A DNA stretch of 64,000 nt. Source: Planctomycetota bacterium (GTDB lineage: Bacteria > Planctomycetota > UBA1135). Every line of letters starts with the position of its first letter. Within the stretch, counting starts at the first letter, position 1. Under the pieces are notes generated by a model that saw only the letters and a program-made list of their open reading frames with translations, was not told the DNA's origin and made no database searches. The stretch lies in contig QQUA01000007.1 in assembly GCA_008501825.1 (NCBI GenBank), positions 1 to 64,000 of the forward strand. The letters run 5' to 3'. The translations under genes and the position numbers were made by a program. Positions 24,608-32,593 of the stretch are shown here, one piece after another.

Positions 24608-24708
24608 GGTAGGAGGGCGAATGAGTTGCCTCTTGCTGCGTAGACTCCTCCTGGAGCTCGTCGCCTGCCGCGGTTAATCTGGTTCGCTTTCGCCCAGCCC
24701 AGCCAATC

Positions 24709-25434
24709 ATGGATTCCAGCCTTCTCCTCCTGACCAACCTTCCCTCCGTCCTCCTTGCCCAAGGGCCTGAAGCCTCGGACGGCGCCTTCGGCCTCGGCGG
24801 TTCCTGGCTCCTGATCGGGGCCTGCGTGGTGGTTCTCGGCCTGGTGATCGCCCTTTACTTGGTCGTCGCCGACCGCCGCCGGCTAGAAGCCCTGGAAAAC
24901 CGCAGCCAGGATTTGGAAGCCCGCTGGCAGCAATGGCAACCCCGCTGGCAGGACTGGGAATCTCTGCCGCAACGGCTTCAGGAGCTGGATCAGCGCTTGG
25001 CGGCGATTCAAATTCCCGATTTAGAGCCGCTGCAAGAGGCTCAAAACGGATTGCAACGGGAGATCCACGGCCAAAACCAAGCTTGGCACCAAGCCATGGA
25101 CCAACTGCGGGAGGAATTGGAGGAAGCGCGCCAGCACCTGGCCGGCGCCCGCCAGGAATTGGGGGATAAGCTCAGTCAGGTCGAAGCCCGGACCGCCACG
25201 CCGCCGCCTCCGCCCCGGGCGGTCGAAGTTCGAGCTTTGGTTTTGCAATATCTCTTGGATCAGGGCTATCGGGAGCCGAAAATCCTTTCCGACGAGGCCG
25301 CCTGCCGTGCCGAACCTGCCGAAGTGCAAGTGGAAGTCCATCGCAACGGCGTTCGTTACGTCGGCACCGTTACCGTGGCTGAACACGCCGTCGCCGATGC
25401 CAAGTTGCAAGCCGGCTACGGCATGTTTCCCTGA
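24709..25434 (+). CDS. Membrane-anchored coiled-coil protein, unrecognised
   Basis: 241 residues. A leading hydrophobic segment (1-18) and a clear membrane helix near 30-52 (WLLIGACVVVLGLVIALYLVV) are followed by a Gln/Glu/Trp-rich coiled coil (~57-160: WQQWQPRWQDWESL, then REELEEARQHLAGARQEL). A proline run (TPPPPPR) leads into a compact ~65-residue globular end. I do not recognise the family. It lies 45 bp ahead of asnS on the same strand and divergent from the antiporter. Confidence 0.75.
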   Translation: MDSSLLLLTNLPSVLLAQGPEASDGAFGLGGSWLLIGACVVVLGLVIALYLVVADRRRLEALENRSQDLEARWQQWQPRWQDWESLPQRLQELDQRLAAIQIPDLEPLQEAQNGLQREIHGQNQAWHQAMDQLREELEEARQHLAGARQELGDKLSQVEARTATPPPPPRAVEVRALVLQYLLDQGYREPKILSDEAACRAEPAEVQVEVHRNGVRYVGTVTVAEHAVADAKLQAGYGMFP

Positions 25435-25478
25435 TTCCATCCTGCTTCCTCCCCCCAACGCCGTCCCTTCCCATCCTC

Positions 25479-26804
25479 ATGTCCTTGGACACTCGCGCCG
25501 TTGACGCCCGCATTGCCGACCTTGCCAGTTTTGATGGACGGACCGTCCGTTTGCAGGGCTGGGTGTACAACCTCCGTTCAAAAGGCCGCCTGCAATTTTT
25601 GTTGCTTCGAGACGGCAGCGGCATCGCCCAATGCGTGGTCGTCCGCGGGCAGGTTTCCGATGAATGCTTCCAAGAGGTGAAAGGTTTGACTCAGGAAAGT
25701 TCCTGTCAGGTCACCGGGATCGCCAAGCGCGATGATCGGGCTCCCGGCGGGGCTGAACTCACCGTGGAATCGGTGCAGGTGGTTCAAGTGGCCGAACCCT
25801 ATCCGATCGGCAAGAAAGAACACGGCCCGGGCTTTTTGATGGATCACCGCCATTTGTGGCTGCGGTCCAAGCGTCAGGCGGCTTTGATGCGCTTAAGACA
25901 CGAAGTGATTCGGGCCTTCCGCGGCTATTTGGACGGGCAAGGTTTTTACTGCGTGGACTCGCCGATGTTTACGCCCAACGCCTGCGAAGGGACCAGCACC
26001 CTGTTCGAGTTGGATTACTTCGATACCAAAGCTTATTTGAGTCAATCCGGCCAACTCTACGCCGAGGCCAGCGCCATGGCTTTGGGCAAGGTGTATTGTT
26101 TCGGCCCGACTTTCCGGGCCGAGAAATCCAAAACTCGCCGGCACTTGACCGAATTTTGGATGTTGGAGCCGGAAATCGTCTACGCCGGTTTACCGGAAGT
26201 TTGCCAGTTGGCGGAGGGCATGTTGCGCTACACGCTGCGGCAAGTGCTGCAAAACCGGAAGCAAGATCTATTGGACTTGGATCGTGATCCGGCGGTTTTG
26301 GAAGCCTGGGATCGAGAATTTCCCAGCATCACCTATCACCAAGCGGCGGATTTACTCTTGCAGTGGAAAGCGGAAGGAAAACTGGACTCTCAGTTCGAAC
26401 GGGGAGATGACCTCGGGGCTCCCGATGAAACCGCTTTGGGCGAACATTTCGGCGCACCGGTCATGATTACCCACTGGCCTGCCGAAGTGAAAGCTTTCTA
26501 CATGAAGCGCGATCCGGAAAACGAAGACTTGGTCTTAGGCGTGGACATCATTGCCCCCGGGGCCGGAGAAATCGTCGGCGGTTCGGTCCGGGAGGATGAT
26601 TTGGATTTGTTGCAAGCCCGGATTCAAGCCCACGATTTGCCGGAAGAAGCCTTTCGCTGGTATCTGGACTTGCGTCGCTTCGGTTCGGTACCCCACGGCG
26701 GCTTTGGCATCGGTCTGGAACGAACCATTGGTTGGATCGCCGGAGTGGAACACGTGCGGGAATGCATTCCCTTTCCGCGCACCATGACCCGGTTGCAACC
26801 CTGA
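25479..26804 (+). CDS. asnS: Asparagine-tRNA ligase
   Basis: 441 residues. Charges tRNA-Asn with asparagine. An N-terminal OB-fold anticodon-binding domain (~15-110: RTVRLQGWVYNLRSKGRLQF, LLLRDGSGIAQCVV) precedes the class II catalytic core. The core has motif 2 FRAEKSKTRRHLTEFWMLEP, the SPMFTPNACEGTSTLFELDY block typical of AsnRS rather than AspRS, and motif 3 GGFGIGLERTIGW. Length fits bacterial AsnRS. No riboswitch or leader is visible in the 44 bp upstream. Confidence 0.95.
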   Translation: MSLDTRAVDARIADLASFDGRTVRLQGWVYNLRSKGRLQFLLLRDGSGIAQCVVVRGQVSDECFQEVKGLTQESSCQVTGIAKRDDRAPGGAELTVESVQVVQVAEPYPIGKKEHGPGFLMDHRHLWLRSKRQAALMRLRHEVIRAFRGYLDGQGFYCVDSPMFTPNACEGTSTLFELDYFDTKAYLSQSGQLYAEASAMALGKVYCFGPTFRAEKSKTRRHLTEFWMLEPEIVYAGLPEVCQLAEGMLRYTLRQVLQNRKQDLLDLDRDPAVLEAWDREFPSITYHQAADLLLQWKAEGKLDSQFERGDDLGAPDETALGEHFGAPVMITHWPAEVKAFYMKRDPENEDLVLGVDIIAPGAGEIVGGSVREDDLDLLQARIQAHDLPEEAFRWYLDLRRFGSVPHGGFGIGLERTIGWIAGVEHVRECIPFPRTMTRLQP

Positions 26805-26820
26805 TCGTCTCAAGTCAGCT

Positions 26821-27726
26821 TCACTGAGGCAAGATTTCAATGATGCGTTGGGCTGCCCGCCGAGCGTCGGCCGAACCTTGTCTTAAAGCCAATTCCAGTT
26901 CGTTGCGGCCCAAAGGGTAAAGAAAACTCAAAGCCCGTTGCGCCCGGAGGTCGCCTTGTTGAGCCCATTGCAACAAGAGATCGCAACCGCGGTGGTGAGC
27001 AGATCGTTGCAAAGTTGAATCCAACCAGCGGCTTCGACTTCGAGCTTGCTGGACTTTTGGCTCTAATTCTTTGAGTTGTTCCGCTTGCCGGGCCCAAGAG
27101 GCATTGGGTTCATAGGCGGCGGCTGCCAAATCGTGGTTTTGAAACCAGGCGTCGACGCTGATCAACAGCAAGCGTTTCGGCAACTCATACCGTCCGCTCC
27201 GGCGCCAATCCGCCCACGGGGCGTCTTCATCCAAGCTGGTGCCGGTACGCAGGATCGAGCGGGCCATTGGCCAAGCATTGGGACAGTCGTTTTCCAACAA
27301 GCGGCCGATCGCGGCGGCGCGAAGTTCCAGGGCTTTGCTGGAATCCAAGGCCAGATAGGCCAATGCCGGTAAGTCTTCCGGCCTGACCGATCGGGGAGCC
27401 AATAACGCCGCCAAGGCGGCGCCGGTGTCTTGCACCTGGCAGGCGGCTTGCAGAGCAGCGGCGGAAAGAGGATGGGAGCCTTCCCGGCCAGCAGCCAGGA
27501 TGGCGGCCAGCCGCACTCGGGCGGCAGATCCGTGTCGCAGCAGATGAATCAAGGCCGCTTCTTGGGCCAGGTCTTGAGGTCGAAGAGCCTGCAAGGCTTC
27601 TTGGTTCATGCCGGGAAGGGAAGCCGCATCCTGAATTTTCTGGGCATAAACCGGATCAGGCCCAACTCCAAGTTCTGGAGCCGGGCCTAACAAAGCGGTC
27701 AGTTGCAGGAAAAGCGAAGCCAGCAT
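26821..27726 (-). CDS. Secreted HEAT-like helical repeat protein
   Basis: 301 residues. Short signal-type N-terminus (MLASLFLQLTALLG). The rest is an Ala/Leu-rich helical array: ARVRLAAILAAGREG, ALELRAAAIGRLLEN, DLRAQRALSFLYPLGRNELE and ADARRAAQRIIEILPQ, suggesting HEAT or Sel1-like repeats. No catalytic motif. Probably a scaffold in the periplasm. It converges with asnS (16 bp between) and follows the sigma-factor gene by 19 bp on the same strand, so the two may be cotranscribed. Confidence 0.75.
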   Translation of the reverse strand: MLASLFLQLTALLGPAPELGVGPDPVYAQKIQDAASLPGMNQEALQALRPQDLAQEAALIHLLRHGSAARVRLAAILAAGREGSHPLSAAALQAACQVQDTGAALAALLAPRSVRPEDLPALAYLALDSSKALELRAAAIGRLLENDCPNAWPMARSILRTGTSLDEDAPWADWRRSGRYELPKRLLLISVDAWFQNHDLAAAAYEPNASWARQAEQLKELEPKVQQARSRSRWLDSTLQRSAHHRGCDLLLQWAQQGDLRAQRALSFLYPLGRNELELALRQGSADARRAAQRIIEILPQ

Positions 27727-27745
27727 GGCTTCAGCTTAGCCGCGA

Positions 27746-28948
27746 TCAAAGAAAGCGGGTGAGTTCGCGCTGCGGGGTGGGCGCGGTCAGGCGGCGCAGT
27801 GACTGGGCTTGTAGTTGACGCACTCTTTCCCGGCTGACGCCGAGATGTTTGCGGACTTCTTCCAAGGTCCGAGGGACGCCGTCTTCCATGCCAAAGCGCA
27901 TCCGCAAGACCAAGGCTTCTCGGGCCGGCAGGCGTTCCAGCAACCGTTCGAGGGTGCGATGCAACTCGGTCAGGGTCGGTTCATCAGGCTCCGGTGCCGG
28001 TCGTTGATCGGCCAAGCCCTCGGCGTAGGGCATATCTTCGTCCTGGTTGTTCAGCGGCCGATCCAGAGAGAAGCAAGGACGGTCGGCGGCCAAAGCTCTT
28101 TCCACTCGGTCGCGGCTGATGCGTGCGCGATCGGCGATGATTTCCGCGTCCAAGGTTTCCGGGCTGGCGGCGCAAACGTTGCGGACCCGGTGGACTGCCT
28201 GGGCCAGATACACCGGCAGTCGAACCGTTCGCGACTGACAGGAGAGGGCTTTGAGGATGCCCTGTTGAATCCACCAGGTGGCGTAGTGGGAAAAACGAAC
28301 ACCTTCGTGGTGGTCATAGCGCTCCACGCCACGGAGCAGGGCAGTATTGCCTTCCTGGATCAGATCTTCCCAAGGAACTCCGACTTGGCGGTAGCGGGCG
28401 GCGATGGCCGGCACCAGATGCAAGTTGCGATCGACCAAGGCCTGGGTGAGTTGGTGCAGTTCTTGCAACCGTTGGTGAACCCGATCCCGAGCTTCGGTGT
28501 GAATTGTACCGGGCAACTCTTCCGCCGGAATTTCCCGCAGGTCCTGGGAAACTCGGCTGTACGGCGAAAGTCGTTCTTGCAGCAAAGCCCGTAACGGAGC
28601 CGAGGGATGGCGGCGGAAGACTTCCAGCAGCGCGTCCCGAAGGAGGTCCAGGCCTCGGGCGAGCACGAATTCTTCCTGCCGGCGGGTCGGCTTCAAGCGC
28701 CGCAACTCCACCCAATAGGCTTCCAAGGGGTCGCCGGGGGTGGCATTTTGACTCGGGGCTTCCCGCTCCAAGAATTCCGGTCTGCCGGTTTCGGGGAGGA
28801 AGGGAATCTCCGTTTCCGCTAGGAGTTCGATGAGGTCTTGCCGGAACAACCGAAATCGCCTGGGAGTGGCGAGAGCCTGATTTAGGCGATCCCAGGGAGC
28901 GCAGCCGGCGGTCCTGAGTTGGCGAATGGTCCTTGATTGGTTGGCCAC
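27746..28948 (-). CDS. RNA polymerase sigma-70 family factor (group 2-like)
   Basis: 400 residues. Region 2 includes LVDRNLHLVPAIAARYRQVG, DLIQEGNTALLRGVERYDHHEGVRFSHYATWWIQQGI (core binding and -10 recognition) and IVRLP-type VRLPVYLAQAVHRV. Region 3 follows, then region 4 (LPAREALVLRMRFGM, HLGVSRERVRQLQAQSLRRL, the -35 helix-turn-helix). The N-terminal ~170 residues are divergent and lack a clear region 1.1, and the linker between regions is acidic (NNQDEDMPY). A secondary sigma is more likely than the primary RpoD. Confidence 0.9.
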   Translation of the reverse strand: MANQSRTIRQLRTAGCAPWDRLNQALATPRRFRLFRQDLIELLAETEIPFLPETGRPEFLEREAPSQNATPGDPLEAYWVELRRLKPTRRQEEFVLARGLDLLRDALLEVFRRHPSAPLRALLQERLSPYSRVSQDLREIPAEELPGTIHTEARDRVHQRLQELHQLTQALVDRNLHLVPAIAARYRQVGVPWEDLIQEGNTALLRGVERYDHHEGVRFSHYATWWIQQGILKALSCQSRTVRLPVYLAQAVHRVRNVCAASPETLDAEIIADRARISRDRVERALAADRPCFSLDRPLNNQDEDMPYAEGLADQRPAPEPDEPTLTELHRTLERLLERLPAREALVLRMRFGMEDGVPRTLEEVRKHLGVSRERVRQLQAQSLRRLTAPTPQRELTRFL

Positions 28949-29204
28949 TTGGTTCTCCAGTTATGGCTTGTCTGAAAATATGCGAATGGCGTGCCAACCT
29001 AAGAATTCGCATTTAAATATTTCAAGAAAGCCCTAGACAGCCGGTAAAGGGTGTTTTAACAGCTTTTTGAACGACAAGAATCCCGGTGCGGCACAGGCTC
29101 TCATGGCGCCGGTTGAGGAATATTCCCAAGTGGGATGGGGAAAATTTCCCACTGTTACCTTTTGCTGGGCTAACCGTCTGCCTGAAGGACCCATGGAGGT
29201 TCTC

Positions 29205-30386
29205 ATGCTGACACTTTGCAGCCTAAGTTTTTTTCTCTGCCAAGGCCCACAGGCGGCTTTGGCTTCCTCGAGTTCCGATACTCGTTTGGCTCAAGACCCG
29301 GTAGTCCGGGAGGAGGAGTGGTTTCGCCGGGAAGAAGGGCCGGCGGGTTCGAAGTTGTTTTGGCCCCAGGGGGCGTGGATGGCCTGTTTAGGCGACCAGG
29401 ACGGGGATGGCTCTTTGGACCAGATTGGGGACATTGACGCTTTGGCCTGGTGGCCTTTGACTGCCAATCCCGGGCCCTCGCCCCAGGATTTCGTGTTTTC
29501 CACCGTCTCTTCCACGGCGTTGTACGAAGACGGGGATTTGTTGCGCTTGAGCACCAGTCAGGGATTGGTGGTGGAGGTCCCCGAATCGGAATTCCTGGCG
29601 GCCTTGCAACCGACTTCCGGCGGCTTCGATTTGGACGCGGCGGCGGTTCAGAATTCCGAAATCTGGTTTTCGGTCGGAACGGATCTGGGCGGAACCGTGC
29701 TGGGTTCGGTGGCCGACGGAGACGTTTTGGTCTACGACCGAACTCTGCGGACGGTGCGCTTGGAACATAGCGAGGCCGACATCCAGGCGATGGTGGATCA
29801 AGCCACCGGGGGTTCTTCCGCTTTCGGCGATCTGCTTTCCCTTTCCTTTTACCCCGCGACCGGGGAATTGGCCTTTACGGTGCAAAGCCCTTCGAGTTTG
29901 GACGCCAGCGTCTTTGGCTCGGGAAACGGCGGCCGCCTGCTTCCAGGATGGGAGGAAACGGATTGGAATTTTCAGCAAGCCACCGAGTTGGATGCCCTGA
30001 GTTTCCCGCCAGTGGATCTTCCTCAGGCGCCGCTTTTACTGTTGGATTTGCCGCGGGCTGCTCCCGGTAGCCTCGTGCGGTTCTCCGCCCGCCATGCCGC
30101 GACTCAATCTTGGGTCGAAGGCTATCGGGCCCTGCGGCTGGCCCATCAAAGCCAGCCCGGGATGGGGATTGGTTTCACCTGGTTGGATCCCAGCGATCCG
30201 TTTCTGATCGAGCAAGTTCAACGAGGCAACACCCACCCACACCTCACCGATGGCAGTGGATCGGCCACCTTTTCCTGGACCACTCCGAATTTGCCGCCGG
30301 GTTGGAGCCATTTGGATCTCTACTTTCAAATGTGGGATCACGGTGGCCAAGCGTGGAGTCCGCCCATTGTTTTGCGAGTGGAGTAG
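29205..30386 (+). CDS. Secreted protein of unknown function
   Basis: 393 residues from the ATG at 29205. That start is preceded by GGAGGTTCTC, a well-placed ribosome site, and gives a signal peptide (MLTLCSLSFFLCQGPQAALA). Longer frames upstream add low-complexity sequence without a signal. The body is Asp/Gly-rich beta sequence with DQDGDGSLDQIGDIDALAWW near residue 55, a calcium-loop-like acidic segment. It ends in a ~110-residue beta domain (LPRAAPGSLVRFSARHA, SATFSWTTPNLPPGW) that may be a divergent form of the C-terminal module seen in other secreted proteins here. Confidence 0.78.
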   Translation: MLTLCSLSFFLCQGPQAALASSSSDTRLAQDPVVREEEWFRREEGPAGSKLFWPQGAWMACLGDQDGDGSLDQIGDIDALAWWPLTANPGPSPQDFVFSTVSSTALYEDGDLLRLSTSQGLVVEVPESEFLAALQPTSGGFDLDAAAVQNSEIWFSVGTDLGGTVLGSVADGDVLVYDRTLRTVRLEHSEADIQAMVDQATGGSSAFGDLLSLSFYPATGELAFTVQSPSSLDASVFGSGNGGRLLPGWEETDWNFQQATELDALSFPPVDLPQAPLLLLDLPRAAPGSLVRFSARHAATQSWVEGYRALRLAHQSQPGMGIGFTWLDPSDPFLIEQVQRGNTHPHLTDGSGSATFSWTTPNLPPGWSHLDLYFQMWDHGGQAWSPPIVLRVE

Positions 30387-30432
30387 CCCGCTGTAGCCAA
30401 CTCGCTATCCTGAGGTGGAAGGCCAGGCTGCC

Positions 30433-31869
30433 ATGATCCTCTACCTCGTCACCAGTGTTTTATTCGGGTTCCTGAGTGTTCAGGAGCCCGATGAAGCTTT
30501 GCAGCGCGGACTTGCCGTGGACAATCCGGCAGAGCGCAGATTGGCGGCCATGAAACTGGCCAGTTTGGGGGAGGACGCCCAAGACTGGCTGATGAAGGAA
30601 ATCCGCAAAGGCGACGCGGAAAGAAGGCGGGCTCTGTTGCTCGCCGCCGCCTTGATGGGAACCTCCGAGAGCCAGAAGCTGTTGGCCCGGAGCAGCCGCA
30701 AGGGGAGCCGTCCGGAGGCGGATCGGGCCTGGGCTTTGTTGCTTTATGGAGCCTTTCATCCGGAAGCCGCGGCGAAACCTCACGACGCCATGCGCCGGGC
30801 GGCCAGCGATTTTGAACGTTGCTGCGTGTTGGCAGGTTTGTTGGCCCAGGCCGGCCGAATTGAAGGAACCAAGTTGCGAACCTACGGCGGTTCGAAAGCC
30901 CTGCCGGCCCTTCAGGCCTTGGTGTCGATCGAAGAAGCCCTGGCCGGTCGCTTGTGGTTGGGGGAGCCGAGTTCGGATGCGATGGTGGCTGCCCGCTTAT
31001 TGACCTCTCAGTTTCCTGCCTGGGTCGAGGATAAGTTGCAGCACAATCAAAGGGCGGTTTCGACCGAATGGTTGGAAGCGGCTCAAGGCCGGCTGCCTGA
31101 ATTGTGGATCGTCGCCGCTCGCCGCAGCATTCCTCGCAAGGTGGAAGACCTCCGAAGCCTTCCCCCCGGTGGTGCCGGAGCCGGGTTGGCTTTGGTGTTG
31201 TATGAATTGGTGGCCAAGGATCGGCAATTGGCCTTCGAGGTCCTCCACGGTCGTTTGGTGGAGCCGGAAGCCCGGGCTTGGCTTTGGGGTGCAGCCGGAG
31301 ATTTGAAGCTAAGCTTCGAAGGTGTGGCGGATTCCAAGTTGAGTGCGGCAGAAGTCGCCGGCTTGGCCCAATTGGCCTTGCGAGATTTTTCCGCCGCTCG
31401 CCGCCAGGCTCGTTTACGAGGTGCCGAAGCCAGGAAGTTGTTCACCATGGATGCCAAGGTGGAGGACGCCTGGCCCGCCGGACTCATTCTGGCTTTGGGA
31501 GCCGAAGGCCAGGATTTGGGGCTGCTCCGGCGAAAGTACGAATTGGCCGAGGGAAGGGATGCGGAACGCCTTCAGCCGATCTGGTATTTGGCCAGCGGCA
31601 AGCTCAAGGACGCCGACGCTCGCAACGTTTGGTTGAACCGTTGGAGCCGGGAATTGGGAGGCGGTTACCAGGGATATTTGGATCGAGAGGGCAAGCGCTT
31701 TACCGCGTTCTTGTTGGTGCAAGGAACTCAAGCGGCCTTGGAGCGAAACGAATTGTCGGAAGCCTTCGACGGTTTGACCGGGCCTCGAGATCACTCTCTC
31801 GACGACGAGCTCTATGCCGACCTCGCCGAGTTTCTTCTTTCTCCTCTATACCGTTGGGATTTGCCCTGA
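30433..31869 (+). CDS. Secreted HEAT-like repeat protein
   Basis: 478 residues from the ATG at 30433 (MILYLVTSVLFGFLSVQ, signal-type). The remainder is Ala/Leu/Arg-rich helices: ERRLAAMKLASLGEDAQDWLM, RRRALLLAAALMG, AEVAGLAQLALRDFSAARRQ. This is a HEAT/ARM-like solenoid with no catalytic motif. It lies 46 bp after the preceding secreted-protein gene and is probably cotranscribed. It resembles the HEAT-like protein at 26821-27726 in composition and may be a distant paralogue. Confidence 0.75.
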   Translation: MILYLVTSVLFGFLSVQEPDEALQRGLAVDNPAERRLAAMKLASLGEDAQDWLMKEIRKGDAERRRALLLAAALMGTSESQKLLARSSRKGSRPEADRAWALLLYGAFHPEAAAKPHDAMRRAASDFERCCVLAGLLAQAGRIEGTKLRTYGGSKALPALQALVSIEEALAGRLWLGEPSSDAMVAARLLTSQFPAWVEDKLQHNQRAVSTEWLEAAQGRLPELWIVAARRSIPRKVEDLRSLPPGGAGAGLALVLYELVAKDRQLAFEVLHGRLVEPEARAWLWGAAGDLKLSFEGVADSKLSAAEVAGLAQLALRDFSAARRQARLRGAEARKLFTMDAKVEDAWPAGLILALGAEGQDLGLLRRKYELAEGRDAERLQPIWYLASGKLKDADARNVWLNRWSRELGGGYQGYLDREGKRFTAFLLVQGTQAALERNELSEAFDGLTGPRDHSLDDELYADLAEFLLSPLYRWDLP

Positions 31870-32055
31870 TTTTGAGCTCAAATCCTCCTTTCCGGAAGAG
31901 ATCGGATTCCCGGAGAGTAGGTTTGGACTTGATTCCGGGAACCGGGTGTTTTGTTGCACTTTGGTGATCGAAAAAACTGCAGGCCACCTCTCTTCTGGCC
32001 ACGATTCCCGGGGTGGCGGCCGGTAGAATGAGCCCTGTCCCTCGAGCGCGTCTCC

Positions 32056-32583
32056 ATGAACCAACTCCGCCGCATTGTTCGCCTCAAGGTGAACGGCCAC
32101 GAACACGAAGTTTACGTTCGCCACGCCGACACTTTGCTGGACGTTTTGCGGGAAGAACTCGGCCTTACCGCGGCTAAGCGAGGTTGCGACCTCGGTACCT
32201 GCGGTTGCTGCACCGTACAAATCGACGGTGAACCGATTCTTTCCTGCTTGTACCTAGCCGCTGAGGCGGAGGGCAAGGAAATCGTGACCGTAGAAGCTCT
32301 GGCCGGCAAAGAGCGTTTCAGTCCTTTGCAGCGGGCTTGGGCGGAAGCCGGGGCCAGCCAGTGCGGCTTTTGCACCCCCGGTTTCCTGATGACCGCCGAT
32401 GCTCTTCTTCGCAGTAAGGCGGATCCTTCCCGCCAGGAAATCCGCGAAGCCCTGTCCGGCAATCTGTGCCGCTGCACCGGCTTCGTCAAGATTTTGGATG
32501 CGGTGGAACAAAGCGCAGCCAAGCATCGAGAATTTCAAGCCTCGGAAAACCGAAGCCAAACCGCTACTGAAGCCGGCAATTGA
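32056..32583 (+). CDS. Molybdenum hydroxylase [2Fe-2S] subunit
   Basis: 175 residues. Small subunit of the xanthine oxidase family, carrying two [2Fe-2S] clusters for electron transfer between the Mo site and FAD. The first cluster motif is RGCDLGTCGCCTVQIDG with a later Cys in ILSCLYLA (plant-ferredoxin fold). The second is QCGFCTPGF plus GNLCRCTGF. The C-terminal ~20 residues are a polar tail. First gene of a three-gene operon, 10 bp ahead of the large subunit. Confidence 0.95.
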   Translation: MNQLRRIVRLKVNGHEHEVYVRHADTLLDVLREELGLTAAKRGCDLGTCGCCTVQIDGEPILSCLYLAAEAEGKEIVTVEALAGKERFSPLQRAWAEAGASQCGFCTPGFLMTADALLRSKADPSRQEIREALSGNLCRCTGFVKILDAVEQSAAKHREFQASENRSQTATEAGN

Positions 32584-32593
32584 GGAACCAGCG

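Noticed and set aside
25435..25478. T-box or other leader upstream of asnS
   Set aside because: Only 44 bp separate it from the upstream gene and no T-box sequence or terminator/antiterminator is visible.
31871..31882. Perfect palindrome TTTGAGCTCAAA between a HEAT-like gene and the Mo hydroxylase operon
   Set aside because: It lies immediately after a stop codon, is short, and no second copy was noticed. It could be a regulator site, but nothing supports this.
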